Counted from the first letter of the stretch, positions 1 to 7,138 are shown. The stretch is DNA of 24,291 bases from CAYXDR01 sp046498185 (GCA_046498185.1 JAWOBE010000119.1:1-24291), one strand, 5' to 3'. The notes: generated by a model from the letters alone, not told the origin. A program made the numbers and translations.

Positions 1-231
1 AAAAGGCTTTCGGCTACCGTGAAATATGGTCCCGGCCGTCACCGAAGTTTGCACCCCGCATTGGGTACAACAGTACAGGCCTCTAACCGTAACCCAAAAG
101 GTTCTCGACTCGCACCGAGGGCAAATAAAGCCATCGGGCCAGCGCAAATTGTAAAGATACCGCAAACAGTCGGTTTCAGAGCTGAATCTGCTTTCAAATT
201 CCATCAGGTCGCGGGGGTAATTTTCTTCCAT
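1..231 (-). CDS. IS1595-family (ISXO2-like) transposase, N-terminal 77 residues, partial
   Basis: The minus strand is open from the ATG at 231-229 to the window edge. The N-terminus (MEENYPRDLMEFESRF) is the typical lead-in of IS1595/ISXO2-like transposases. It is followed by a zinc ribbon with C37-x2-C40 (CPRC) and C55-x2-C58 (CTQC), then TSVTAGTIFHGSRKPF, the stretch that precedes the DDE-type catalytic domain. The catalytic domain lies outside the window, so it is unknown whether the gene is intact. An in-frame TGA at 237-235 shortly upstream makes 231 the only good start. The Shine-Dalgarno sequence is poor (GAGG almost touching the ATG), as is common in IS genes. It lies tail-side of the OmpA-like gene, in the same orientation. 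Confidence 0.85.
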   Translation of the reverse strand, partial: MEENYPRDLMEFESRFSSETDCLRYLYNLRWPDGFICPRCESRTFWVTVRGLYCCTQCGVQTSVTAGTIFHGSRKPF

Positions 232-280
232 ACCTCAATCTACTACATATTGTGGTTACTGGAGTCAAGTGCATACCCCC
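1..280 (-). mobile_element. End of an IS1595-family insertion sequence, cut by the window edge
   Basis: The transposase start lies at 231, and about 50 nt of non-coding sequence lies outside it up to a run of five C at 276-280. Read on the minus strand this edge starts GGGGGTATGCACTTGACTCC, which could be the element's terminal inverted repeat. Its partner is off-window, so neither the exact terminus nor a target duplication can be confirmed. The outer limit is an estimate; the presence of the transposase is much firmer. Confidence 0.5.
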
Positions 281-328
281 GAAAACAAAAAGATAAAGAT
301 ACCGCTTTTTAAACGGAGGCTACAGGAT

Positions 329-2458
329 CTACTGCAGATTCAACACAGGTCCGATTGTGATTGTCACCCTCCTGTTGAGCGCCCTTCCCTCCGGGGTGTC
401 GTTGGTCGCCACCGGTTCGTAGAAAGATCTGCCGACTGACTCGAGCCTGGTCGGATGCAAACCGATACTGTGCTGAAAAAAATGCACGACCGAACAGGCT
501 CTTGCGGCGGAAAGTTCCCAGTTCGTAGGATATTTTCTTCGATATTCGTCTTTTATGGGGATATTATCCGTATGCCCGACAACCCTGATCATCCGGTCCT
601 CTATCGTTTTTATAACGTCGCCTACTTTCTGCAGCACATTTTTCCCCTGCGGCGTGATCGCCGCCTTGCCTACGGGAAACAGTATGCTGTCCACGACTTC
701 GAGTGTAATCATACCCTTAATTTGTTCAATTGTTATCTCTTTACGCTCCAGTTCCCGCCGCAGATCAAAAACAAGACTTTCATAGGTTTTTTTGACAGAT
801 TCTACCTCAAGTTCTTTTAGTTGGGCTTTTTTACTCACCTTTATCATTTCGTGTCTAAGTTCTTCCATGGTGCTCGATGTATTCATGATTTTTTCTTCAA
901 GCGCATGGTAGGCCTCCAGGGTTTCCGTCAGCCGGGCTTCAAGGCTGGCCATCCTGGCATCCTTTTGTTGAGAGGCTGATTCCAGCTCCCGTAGGTCTCC
1001 GTCACATTTTTCCTTAAGATTGTAGAGTCGCGATTCCATCTCATCCCGCCGCACTTCTGCTGCCCGCAAATTTTTGACGGCGGTATCTAGTTGCGCTTTT
1101 GCATCCCGAAGTTCGTTTTCAAGTTCAAGACGGTGCTTTTCAGAGCGTTCACGGGCGTCTGAAACAGCGGAAAGTTCTTCTCGACTGTGGGTGATTTTTT
1201 CTTTAAAACCTGCAATTCTTGCTTCGAATGCGCTATGTTTTACCATTAAATTTCCAATTGTTTCGCGCTCGGCTTCGAGTAAAGTCTGAAGTTCTGATCG
1301 GGCTTTTTGCTCCACCTCAAGTTGGGTGGAGAAACGGTCGAGTTTCTCCCTCATGGAATTGCATTTTTCCTCGGCTTTAATGGCGCTTTCACGCGCTTGT
1401 TCGAATTGAGATTGAAGAGAGCTGCAATATTCGTTTTGACCCTCCCTCTCCTTTTGAAGCTGCTCGATTTCCTTCTCAAAAGAGCGGCATTTATCTGCAA
1501 GCACGCGGGACCTTTCACGTCCTTCTTCAAGCGCGGCTTCCAGATCTGATCGTGCCTTTTTCTTTGCTTCGATTTGGGCGGAGAAACGGTCTAGCTCCTC
1601 CCTCATGGAATTGCATTTTTCTTCGGCCTTACGAGTATTTTCATGTGCGTCTTGAAGCTTTGATTCAATTATATCCCGCTCTTGTTTTATCGTTACGAGC
1701 CGTGCTTCCCATGCTTCTGTCAAAGACATCAGCTTATTTTCCAGACTGTTGTTTTTGTTTTCGATTTTCGCCAGCACTTCTTTAAGGGCGGTGATTTCTT
1801 GATCTTTTCCAGTTATTTCTTCGTTCAACCTCTGTATAAGATTATCGCATTTGGCCTTATATGCGTTCATTTCCTGTTCGACCGCTTCGCACCGGGTGAG
1901 AGCCGACTGCAGTTTTTCACGCAATTGTTCTACTTCCTCGTCCACCATGGCTTTTTCGGAGGCTGTACGATTTTCGATTTCGTGTGCTCTCAAGGCTCCT
2001 TCGGAAAGATCCCTTTCAAGCACTTCAACTTCATTCCGGCAAAGGGATAGCAAATTTTCCAGCTCCGTTGTCTTCTTGCTGTATTCACTGCGTATCGAGG
2101 CGATTTCGGCTTCCATTTCATCCCTCTGTGATTGCAGAGAAACGATTTCATCGCGCAGCAATTTGGTTCGGCGCCGGCATTCTTCCTCCAGGGTTCGGAG
2201 GCGTTTCTCCACATCCCCTTCCGAGATTTGGGCGATTTTCAGTTCGCTGCGAAGGCCGGCGAGTGTTTCTTCGAGTTCCCTGGCGGAGAGGTCACAGTCC
2301 CGTCGCGTCGTTTCAAGTTCCTTTTCTATTGAAACACGTGCAGCTCGCTCGGTCTCCAGTGAATCACTCGTTTCCGCCAGGTTTTTGCGTGTGATCACAC
2401 CGAAAGTGACGGATGCCGCCAAAAGCAGGGCCAAGATTACATAGGCTGCGTTTTTCAT
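329..2458 (-). CDS. Membrane-anchored long coiled-coil protein with C-terminal OmpA/MotB peptidoglycan-binding domain
   Basis: This 709-aa protein has three parts. An uncleaved N-terminal hydrophobic segment (about residues 5-24) probably anchors it in the inner membrane. A very long charged coiled coil spans about 25-580. An OmpA-like domain spans about 583-709, with LFPVGKAAITPQGK, VGHTDN (627-632), NWELSAARA (646-654) and ALNRRV (693-698); the Asp of HTDN and the Arg of NRR are the usual diaminopimelate-binding residues. It therefore probably tethers the membrane to peptidoglycan across the periplasm. The coil contains a direct 84-residue repeat (277-360 and 361-444). The start at 2458 has AGGAG 8 nt upstream. 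It is a single-gene unit; the next gene downstream is an IS transposase. Related architectures occur in gliding or flagellar-like motors and in uncharacterised envelope proteins, and the exact role is unknown. Confidence 0.85.
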   Translation of the reverse strand: MKNAAYVILALLLAASVTFGVITRKNLAETSDSLETERAARVSIEKELETTRRDCDLSARELEETLAGLRSELKIAQISEGDVEKRLRTLEEECRRRTKLLRDEIVSLQSQRDEMEAEIASIRSEYSKKTTELENLLSLCRNEVEVLERDLSEGALRAHEIENRTASEKAMVDEEVEQLREKLQSALTRCEAVEQEMNAYKAKCDNLIQRLNEEITGKDQEITALKEVLAKIENKNNSLENKLMSLTEAWEARLVTIKQERDIIESKLQDAHENTRKAEEKCNSMREELDRFSAQIEAKKKARSDLEAALEEGRERSRVLADKCRSFEKEIEQLQKEREGQNEYCSSLQSQFEQARESAIKAEEKCNSMREKLDRFSTQLEVEQKARSELQTLLEAERETIGNLMVKHSAFEARIAGFKEKITHSREELSAVSDARERSEKHRLELENELRDAKAQLDTAVKNLRAAEVRRDEMESRLYNLKEKCDGDLRELESASQQKDARMASLEARLTETLEAYHALEEKIMNTSSTMEELRHEMIKVSKKAQLKELEVESVKKTYESLVFDLRRELERKEITIEQIKGMITLEVVDSILFPVGKAAITPQGKNVLQKVGDVIKTIEDRMIRVVGHTDNIPIKDEYRRKYPTNWELSAARACSVVHFFQHSIGLHPTRLESVGRSFYEPVATNDTPEGRALNRRVTITIGPVLNLQ

Positions 2459-2543
2459 CTACGGCTCCTTTCTTTGCGTTTCGGCTGGAAAAGTATCGAT
2501 TAAACATTTATGGAATCGTGAAAAGTCAAAACAACGCTGTCCC

Positions 2544-2630
2544 TCGGGGTCGGGGTCGCTGTCGGCGTCGGTATCGGAAGTTGACTGGCAACCTTTTCGA
2601 CCCCGATACCGATCCCGACCCCGACGCCGA
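2544..2630. repeat. Opposed blocks of degenerate TCGGNN hexamers forming an imperfect inverted repeat
   Basis: The left block (2544-2577) is about five and a half hexamers: TCGGGG, TCGGGG, TCGCTG, TCGGCG, TCGGTA, TCGG. The right block (2598-2630) is the same theme on the other strand, in units such as CCGATA, CCGATC, CCGACC, CCGACG. They are separated by 20 nt and could fold into a long GC-rich stem. The composition is much more GC-rich than the surrounding AT-rich gap. Confidence 0.6.
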
Positions 2631-2793
2631 TAAGGCGGGGATGGTTCTTTTTACGAGGCCATCAACATTAGATACAAATTGAATTCGGTGACGAAATTAT
2701 TATAGTGAACGGACTGGAATTATCCAGTTAAATCTTTAGTTCAACCGGACTTTTTCCTCAAACCAGTACAAGCATGCGACCCTCGGGGGCTCA

Positions 2794-2816
2794 GCAGAAA
2801 TTTCATTTTGGCACTC
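2794..2816 (+). repeat. Dispersed palindromic repeat, copy A
   Basis: The copy consists of a left arm GCAGAAAT, centre TTC, right arm ATTTTGGC, then the tail ACTC. It differs from copy C (5058-5080, minus strand) at only two of 23 positions. A weaker, possibly decayed inverted partner lies at 2859-2881. Confidence 0.6.
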
Positions 2817-2988
2817 CAGGATAGTTGGAAACAAAGCCTTCCGCGATGACATCTATGGCAAGTGCTGACCCCAATTACAGCTCGGTTCCATTCGGTCATA
2901 CCGGGTGGGTAGATCGTAATCATCCTCGTGGCAAAGTTCGAGGCCTTTCCCGGTTGCCACGTACAAAGTGGGAATTCTTTATAGACAA

Positions 2989-3018
2989 TTGTTAAAAGAA
3001 TATTAGTATATTTAGTAT
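2989..3018 (+). promoter_or_regulatory. Weak candidate sigma-70 promoter for the J-domain gene
   Basis: TTGTTA (2989-2994), an 18-nt spacer and TAGTAT (3013-3018) sit in the most AT-rich part of the gap, about 70 nt before the gene. Both boxes are imperfect. Confidence 0.3.
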
Positions 3019-3025
3019 ATCTGTT

Positions 3026-3047
3026 AAGCCGGGTCGTTTCCCGGCTT
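3026..3047 (+). other. Perfect 8-bp hairpin in the presumed 5' leader of the J-domain gene
   Basis: AAGCCGGG (3026-3033) pairs perfectly with CCCGGCTT (3040-3047) across a 6-nt loop. There is no following T-run on either strand, so it is not a standard intrinsic terminator. It may stabilise or regulate the leader mRNA. Confidence 0.55.
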
Positions 3048-3085
3048 ATCAGATGATGGATAAAAAAACAGCCTCTGGAGTATTG

Positions 3086-3889
3086 ATGACCGGTAAAGAT
3101 TACTACGGAATTCTCGGGGTCAAACCCGATGCCGACAACGACGAAATAAGACGGGCCTTCAGGAAAAAGGCTCTCCAGTTCCACCCGGATCGCAACAAGA
3201 ATCCGGACGCCGCGGAGCGGATGGGGGAGGTCAACGAGGCTTATGCAGTGCTCTCCGAGCCGGAAAAAAGGCGGAATTACGACCTCCTGAGGCATCAGTT
3301 CGGCGCATCCGCCCAGGATCAATTTCGAGAGAAGTATTCCCGTGAAGATATTTTCGAGGGTTCCGATATCCGGGATGTTTTTGAGGAATTAAGCAGGATG
3401 TTCGGGCTTCGAGGTTTCGAGGATATTTTTAATGCACGCAATGGTCCTTTATACAGGAGCTTCCAATATCGGCGACCCGGTATGTCGGCACGTGGGTTTG
3501 TATTTTTTTCGTCGCCTGGAATCAACGGAAAAACCTTCAACCATCTTTTCCCCAGGGGTAAAACGGGTGATTTTCTTGCGGAAGGCCTTCGCCGCAAGCT
3601 CGGATTTTTTGTGCCCCGTAAAGGAAAAGACCGCCACGACCGCATCGTGATATCCAGCGAACTTGCCCGAAGAGGCGGCAAGGTGCAGTATCATTGCAGG
3701 CTCAACGACAAAAAGTTGATCGTTACAATCCCTCCCGGCATCAAAAACGGCGGCACACTGCGACTCAGGGGCATGGGGAATCCGGGGAAAAAGGGGGGAG
3801 AACCGGGCGATCTTTATGTAACAGTTAAAATACGACCGCCGATGCTTCAATGGTTCAAAGACAAGGCGGGCAAGCTGATCAAAAAATGA
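3086..3889 (+). CDS. J-domain co-chaperone (DnaJ family, no zinc finger, single C-terminal substrate-binding domain)
   Basis: The 267-aa protein begins with a canonical J domain (KDYYGILGVKPDAD...) with HPD at 33-35, which should stimulate the ATPase of a DnaK-type Hsp70. A linker of about 70-180 follows, with no CxxCxGxG zinc repeats and only a poor Gly/Phe region. The C-terminal 185-252 resembles one DnaJ C-terminal beta domain (TIPPGIKNGGTLRLRGMGNP, then GDLYVTVKIR). It is shorter than DnaJ (about 375 aa) or CbpA (about 305 aa), so it is a specialised type-B-like protein and not the housekeeping DnaJ. The start at 3086 is preferred over an in-frame ATG at 3053: CTGGAG lies 5 nt upstream and the J domain begins right after. 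It ends 7 nt from the convergent regulator gene. Confidence 0.88.
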   Translation: MTGKDYYGILGVKPDADNDEIRRAFRKKALQFHPDRNKNPDAAERMGEVNEAYAVLSEPEKRRNYDLLRHQFGASAQDQFREKYSREDIFEGSDIRDVFEELSRMFGLRGFEDIFNARNGPLYRSFQYRRPGMSARGFVFFSSPGINGKTFNHLFPRGKTGDFLAEGLRRKLGFFVPRKGKDRHDRIVISSELARRGGKVQYHCRLNDKKLIVTIPPGIKNGGTLRLRGMGNPGKKGGEPGDLYVTVKIRPPMLQWFKDKAGKLIKK

Positions 3890-3896
3890 GGAGCCA

Positions 3897-4196
3897 TTAG
3901 ACAATCTCATACGCCGGCTTCTGCAGGTAGGTGGCTTTACAATCGGGGCATCTGCTCGGGGACCTGAATCTTTTCCTTTCTTTGAAAACAAATCCGCATT
4001 TCAAACATTTCGCGGGATGAATCATAAGTTTTTCTCCCCTCGAAGCCACGGACTTTTTAACGTGAGCCAGGTGTTCGTAGACTTCTTTTTCGCTTATGCG
4101 GACATTTTGAGAAATATCCAGGGCCGTGGCAGGCCCCTCTTTCAAAAATGCTATTATTCGCCGGCGAACTGTCTCCTGTTGATTTAGGGTGTCCAT
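3897..4196 (-). CDS. Small HTH / zinc-ribbon transcriptional regulator (COG3357 type)
   Basis: This 99-aa protein has an N-terminal winged-helix-like half (about 8-50, IIAFLKEGPATALDISQNVRISEKEVYEHL) and a C-terminal zinc ribbon with C64-x2-C67 and C83-x2-C86. This fusion is the hallmark of the COG3357 predicted regulators, best known from archaea and also found in Desulfobacterota. The target genes are unknown. It lies 30 nt downstream of the PP2C gene on the same strand, so the two are probably co-transcribed. Its ribosome binding site is weak (GGGTAG about 6 nt before the ATG). It converges on the J-domain gene with only 7 nt between stop codons and no visible terminator. Confidence 0.75.
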   Translation of the reverse strand: MDTLNQQETVRRRIIAFLKEGPATALDISQNVRISEKEVYEHLAHVKKSVASRGEKLMIHPAKCLKCGFVFKERKRFRSPSRCPDCKATYLQKPAYEIV

Positions 4197-4226
4197 AATC
4201 TACCCGCTGATTTTGAAGAGCGTTTT

Positions 4227-4964
4227 TCAATGAAGTTTAACAAGAATCACCGTGGTGTTGTCCGGCATGGCGTATCCGGCTGAAACCTCTCTTACAAGGG
4301 TTTCTGCCAGCAGCCGTGGTTCCGTGTATTTTCTGCAAAGGCAAGAGACGCTTTCATTGTCCATTTCATCGAAAAGACCGTCGGTTGCGGCTACAAGCCA
4401 CTTGTCCCACTCACTAATTTTGTGTACACAAGTCGCAGGTAGCGGAATTACGCCGACATCCCTGAAATACTCGTCTCCAAGAGCCCTTGTGGGCATCAGG
4501 CCCCGAGAGCCTTTGATTATATAAGGGTAGTCTATCTTTCCTCCTGAAAGAATTATTCTTTCAACCTCTTCGGGATTATCCAGCCTGTGGTCCACTGTGA
4601 GTTGTCGAGGTTCACCGGCGCCTACGACGATAATCCTCGAGTCCCCGGCATTGGCAGCGTGGATATGTGTTTGATCCAGCAGAAATGTCGCCGCGGTCGT
4701 GCCGGACGTTTGATTTTTGAGATCATCGGAAACTTTTTGGTATGCAACACAAAAAGCCTTGGACGGCGAGAATTCATTTCGAAGGCAATCGAGAAAATAT
4801 GTATGAAGCGTTTGTGCGGCGTAACCGGCGGCGTAAGCACCGCTGTGACCGTCGTATACTCCGCCGTAGGTATTACCTTTGCCGTCGAAATCAGGGTCAA
4901 AGAAATGGAAATCTTCCATGTGAATCCTGGCACCCTGCTCGGAAATTACGGTTGCGACCGGCAT
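4227..4964 (-). CDS. PP2C-family serine/threonine protein phosphatase
   Basis: The protein is 245 aa with the ordered PP2C motifs: RIHMED (13-18), YDGHSG (37-42), SGTTA (87-91), NAGDSR (105-110), LTVDHR (122-127), RALGDEYF (160-167), ATDGLFDE (193-200) and DNTTVILV (235-242). The metal-binding Asp residues D38, D195 and D235 are all present, so it should be an active Mn/Mg-dependent phosphatase. It is a stand-alone soluble catalytic domain with no membrane segment or sensor. I chose the ATG at 4964 because GAGGGAAGGG lies just before it; an ATG at 4976 would add four residues but has no Shine-Dalgarno sequence. No cognate Ser/Thr kinase is in the window. It appears to lead a two-gene unit with the regulator. 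Confidence 0.9.
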   Translation of the reverse strand: MPVATVISEQGARIHMEDFHFFDPDFDGKGNTYGGVYDGHSGAYAAGYAAQTLHTYFLDCLRNEFSPSKAFCVAYQKVSDDLKNQTSGTTAATFLLDQTHIHAANAGDSRIIVVGAGEPRQLTVDHRLDNPEEVERIILSGGKIDYPYIIKGSRGLMPTRALGDEYFRDVGVIPLPATCVHKISEWDKWLVAATDGLFDEMDNESVSCLCRKYTEPRLLAETLVREVSAGYAMPDNTTVILVKLH

Positions 4965-5007
4965 CCCTTCCCTCATCGATGACTGCGAAACGACTTTTCA
5001 CGACGAC

Positions 5008-5030
5008 GTCAAAATGGAATTTTGACACTC
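5008..5030 (+). repeat. Dispersed palindromic repeat, copy B
   Basis: Perfect 8-bp arms GTCAAAAT and ATTTTGAC lie around GGA and are followed by ACTC. It lies upstream of the PP2C gene and faces copy C, tail to tail. Confidence 0.65.
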
Positions 5031-5057
5031 CCGCATGCTTTTTTTCTTTCATTTTAT

Positions 5058-5080
5058 GAGTGCCGAAATGAAATTTCGGC
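5058..5080 (-). repeat. Dispersed palindromic repeat, copy C
   Basis: Read on the minus strand: GCCGAAAT, TTC, ATTTCGGC, then ACTC. Relative to copy B the arms change T-A to C-G and A-T to G-C on both sides, so pairing is kept. Copies B and C are 27 nt apart in inverted orientation, a REPIN-like doublet. Confidence 0.65.
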
Positions 5081-5133
5081 CTGACCCGCCCGCCCGGCGC
5101 CGCTTATCGTCTTAGGCTCCCGGTGACATGAAC

Positions 5134-6027
5134 TCAATATTCTTCCAGGGGAGCCAGCATCGGACTCGACGGATCGTGCGCCTGGAAACGCCGGTGTGCT
5201 CTTTCTATGCTCGTTGTTGCATAACAATACCGGCAGCCGTATATGCACGTGTCATATGCGCCGATGTCCCGGCTGACCGCGCAGCGGCACGCCGGTCGTT
5301 GACCAGGGTCTTTGCGCCTGCTGACATTGAGGTTGAACAGCCTTTCTATCAAGTCGGGGTCAATACACCTGCCGGCCTTGATTCCAAAGGGACTCAGATC
5401 TTTTTCCTGAGCGCATGAAAGGATTTCGATGCGGTTTGCGGCAGCGATTGATGCGAGCGACCTCATCAAACCCTCCAGGCGTCTGCCGGAGACATCGATT
5501 AAAATCGCGCCCGAGTCATCCGCCGTTCGCAGGCGCCGCCTGTTCTTTCTGTATATCTGCACCAGACTTATGATCACCCTTTTAGTAAAACCACGCAGAT
5601 TCGAAGCCAGGAATTCGAACATTTCCCGGTGAAATTTTTCATCGGTTTCCACTGTGAAAACTATCGGGTCGTATCTCCATATGACTTTATCCGGGCCGAT
5701 GGTTTCCGACAACTTCTTGAAAGTCCGCACCGCGTCAACGGCGTCCGGGCAGTAAGGATCCAGCAAGCGGGTATTTCCGGTAATGGTGTAGTGAAAATAA
5801 TAACGGTAGCCCATGCGGTCCATGTCCGGAAGATGCGCCAATATCGGTTGTGCATTCCTGGTCCAGAACACGATAACATCCACTTCACGGGGATCAAGGT
5901 TGACCCGGTGAAAGCTGGATTGATTGAAAGGGTTTTGTACTACGCAAAACTTTTCCCTCAATCTGTTTATGAACCATTCCACATAAAATGCTGGAATATC
6001 GGTTCTTCTACTCGCACTAATTATCAA
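5134..6027 (-). CDS. DUF1848 family protein with C-terminal cysteine cluster (probable Fe-S protein)
   Basis: The protein is 297 aa and starts IISASRRTDIPAFYVEWF, the classic DUF1848 N-terminus. VIVFWTRNAQP (51-61) and KVIWRYDPIVFT (114-125) follow, both conserved in the family. Near the C-terminus are C247-x-C249 and, after SRDIGAYDT, C261-x3-C265-x2-C268. That last spacing equals the radical-SAM CxxxCxxC motif and probably holds a 4Fe-4S cluster, but the biochemical function of the family is not established. I place the start at a TTG (6027) because it puts the family's first residues right at the N-terminus and has GGGGA shortly upstream; an ATG at 6075 would add 16 unconserved residues inside the M20 gene. 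It overlaps the end of the M20 gene by 11 nt and is last in its operon. Confidence 0.85.
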   Translation of the reverse strand: MIISASRRTDIPAFYVEWFINRLREKFCVVQNPFNQSSFHRVNLDPREVDVIVFWTRNAQPILAHLPDMDRMGYRYYFHYTITGNTRLLDPYCPDAVDAVRTFKKLSETIGPDKVIWRYDPIVFTVETDEKFHREMFEFLASNLRGFTKRVIISLVQIYRKNRRRLRTADDSGAILIDVSGRRLEGLMRSLASIAAANRIEILSCAQEKDLSPFGIKAGRCIDPDLIERLFNLNVSRRKDPGQRPACRCAVSRDIGAYDTCIYGCRYCYATTSIERAHRRFQAHDPSSPMLAPLEEY

Positions 6028-7138
6028 AAAAATCCCCGCCGAGCAGACCTGCGTAAAGGCCGGCTGCCTTTGCAATTTCCGGAAAAGAAATTGATTCGTC
6101 AGGGGAATGGGCTTTTGCCAGATCGCCCGGACCCAAAAGTATTGGTTTTACTCCTGCGGCCCAAAACCGGTTGGCGTCTGAATGACTTCTAAAAGCTTCG
6201 GGTTCCCAGCCTATGGAAAAAGCGCCAAAAACATTCTTCAGCGCTTCGATGAGCGGTCCTCGCTCAGGCAGAGCATATCCGGCGTCGATCGTGAGCACCC
6301 GGAAATGGGTTTCCACCCCTTCATGATTATAACGATGATCAGAAGCAATCTCTTCGATCTCAGTTATTATTTCCCCGATCGGAGCCGCGGGCGGAAGGTG
6401 AAGGTCTATAGATGCATCGCAGCGGTCCGGTACCGCGAAACCGGCCTGAGCACTGAAAAGATCCCTGATGTTGTAAACCAGATCCGGCCTTTCTGTCTGG
6501 ATATGACGCGAAATATCCAGAATAAGCCTGAGCATTACTTCAACTGCATTATCGGTCATCTTCGCCATTGAAGCATGCATTCTTTCTCCGCTCGTAGTCA
6601 GTTGTATCTCTGCGTAACCATAATGGGATATGCAGGGCTTGAGGCCGGTAGGCTCCGCTATCAGGGCCCACGGAAAATGAAACTCGGTGACCAGAGCTTC
6701 GGCACCGTCCCCCTCCTCTTCCTCCCCTACAACCAGGCATAGAGCAGCCGGGAAATCATGGCATCCAGACTCCCACAGCGCTGTAAAAGCTTCGATCATT
6801 GCGGCGCATCCACCTTTCATATCCGCGGTTCCAAGTCCAGAGACGACATCGCCTTCCTCACTGAAACCAAATGTTTCCAGGTTGTGGGCCGTCACGGTGT
6901 CCACGTGCCCTACAAACCCGGCTTGAATGTCGGTTGTGTCCGGAAGAACGATTAAATTACAGCGGTTTTCATCCACTTCTTGAAGTGTAACCGGAAGTCC
7001 GGCTTTTTTAAGGTAACGAGAAAGAAATTCAACTATTTCCTCTTCTTTCCCGGAAGGGCTGTAGATGTCCACCAGCTTGTGGAAAAGTTTTTTGAGCCTG
7101 TCCGGCCGTATTTCAACATTTATGCTATGGTTCATCAT
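6017..7138 (-). CDS. M20-family metallopeptidase/deacylase (ArgE/DapE/ACY1-like)
   Basis: The protein is 373 aa with the two-zinc M20 signature: H78 and D80 in VGHVDTV, D106 in GTADMKGG, the catalytic Glu in VVGEEEEGDG (E139/E140), AEPT for the second zinc site, and HSPDESISF near the C-terminus. Members hydrolyse N-acyl amino acids, dipeptides, acetylornithine or succinyl-diaminopimelate; sequence alone does not fix the substrate. Its ATG overlaps the TGA of the upstream acetyltransferase gene (ATGA), so translation is coupled. The pairing with an acetyltransferase suggests an N-acyl amino acid intermediate, such as acetylated lysine or ornithine (inference). A lysine- or ornithine-pathway deacetylase (LysK/ArgE-like) is one option. 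Confidence 0.87.
   Translation of the reverse strand: MMNHSINVEIRPDRLKKLFHKLVDIYSPSGKEEEIVEFLSRYLKKAGLPVTLQEVDENRCNLIVLPDTTDIQAGFVGHVDTVTAHNLETFGFSEEGDVVSGLGTADMKGGCAAMIEAFTALWESGCHDFPAALCLVVGEEEEGDGAEALVTEFHFPWALIAEPTGLKPCISHYGYAEIQLTTSGERMHASMAKMTDNAVEVMLRLILDISRHIQTERPDLVYNIRDLFSAQAGFAVPDRCDASIDLHLPPAAPIGEIITEIEEIASDHRYNHEGVETHFRVLTIDAGYALPERGPLIEALKNVFGAFSIGWEPEAFRSHSDANRFWAAGVKPILLGPGDLAKAHSPDESISFPEIAKAAGLYAGLLGGDFFDN

Larger units (their letters stand above)
2459..3085. other. Repeat-rich intergenic region between the OmpA-like gene and the J-domain gene
   Basis: These 627 nt lie between divergent genes and hold no convincing gene. They contain opposed GC-rich hexamer blocks (2544-2630), a small hairpin (ACTGGA at 2713-2718 with TCCAGT at 2723-2728), a copy of the 23-nt palindromic repeat (2794-2816) with a possible decayed partner (2859-2881), an AT-rich promoter-like stretch (2989-3018) and a perfect 8-bp hairpin (3026-3047) just before the J-domain gene. 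A minus-strand open frame across 2741-3322 overlaps the J-domain gene antisense and has no recognisable protein features. Confidence 0.6.

Noticed and set aside
19..312. Plus-strand 97-codon open frame at the left edge
   Set aside because: It is antisense to the clear IS1595-type transposase start and has no protein features of its own.
1851..2444. Plus-strand 197-codon serine-rich frame
   Set aside because: It is the complement of the coiled-coil codons of the 329-2458 gene; Glu/Leu-rich coils give long Ser/Phe-rich antisense frames. The similar frame at 15534-16019 has the same cause.
2806..2830. TGGCAC at repeat copy A as a sigma-54 -24 box
   Set aside because: No GC at the -12 position with correct spacing, and no activator site or gene placed to use it.
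2741..3322. Minus-strand 193-codon frame across the gap before the J-domain gene
   Set aside because: It runs antisense through the J domain, has no Shine-Dalgarno sequence and no recognisable motif, and crosses a repeat copy.
3897..4964. PP2C plus regulator as part of a phage-defence island
   Set aside because: No nuclease, toxin, cyclase or other effector is adjacent, and the genes look like ordinary chromosomal regulators.
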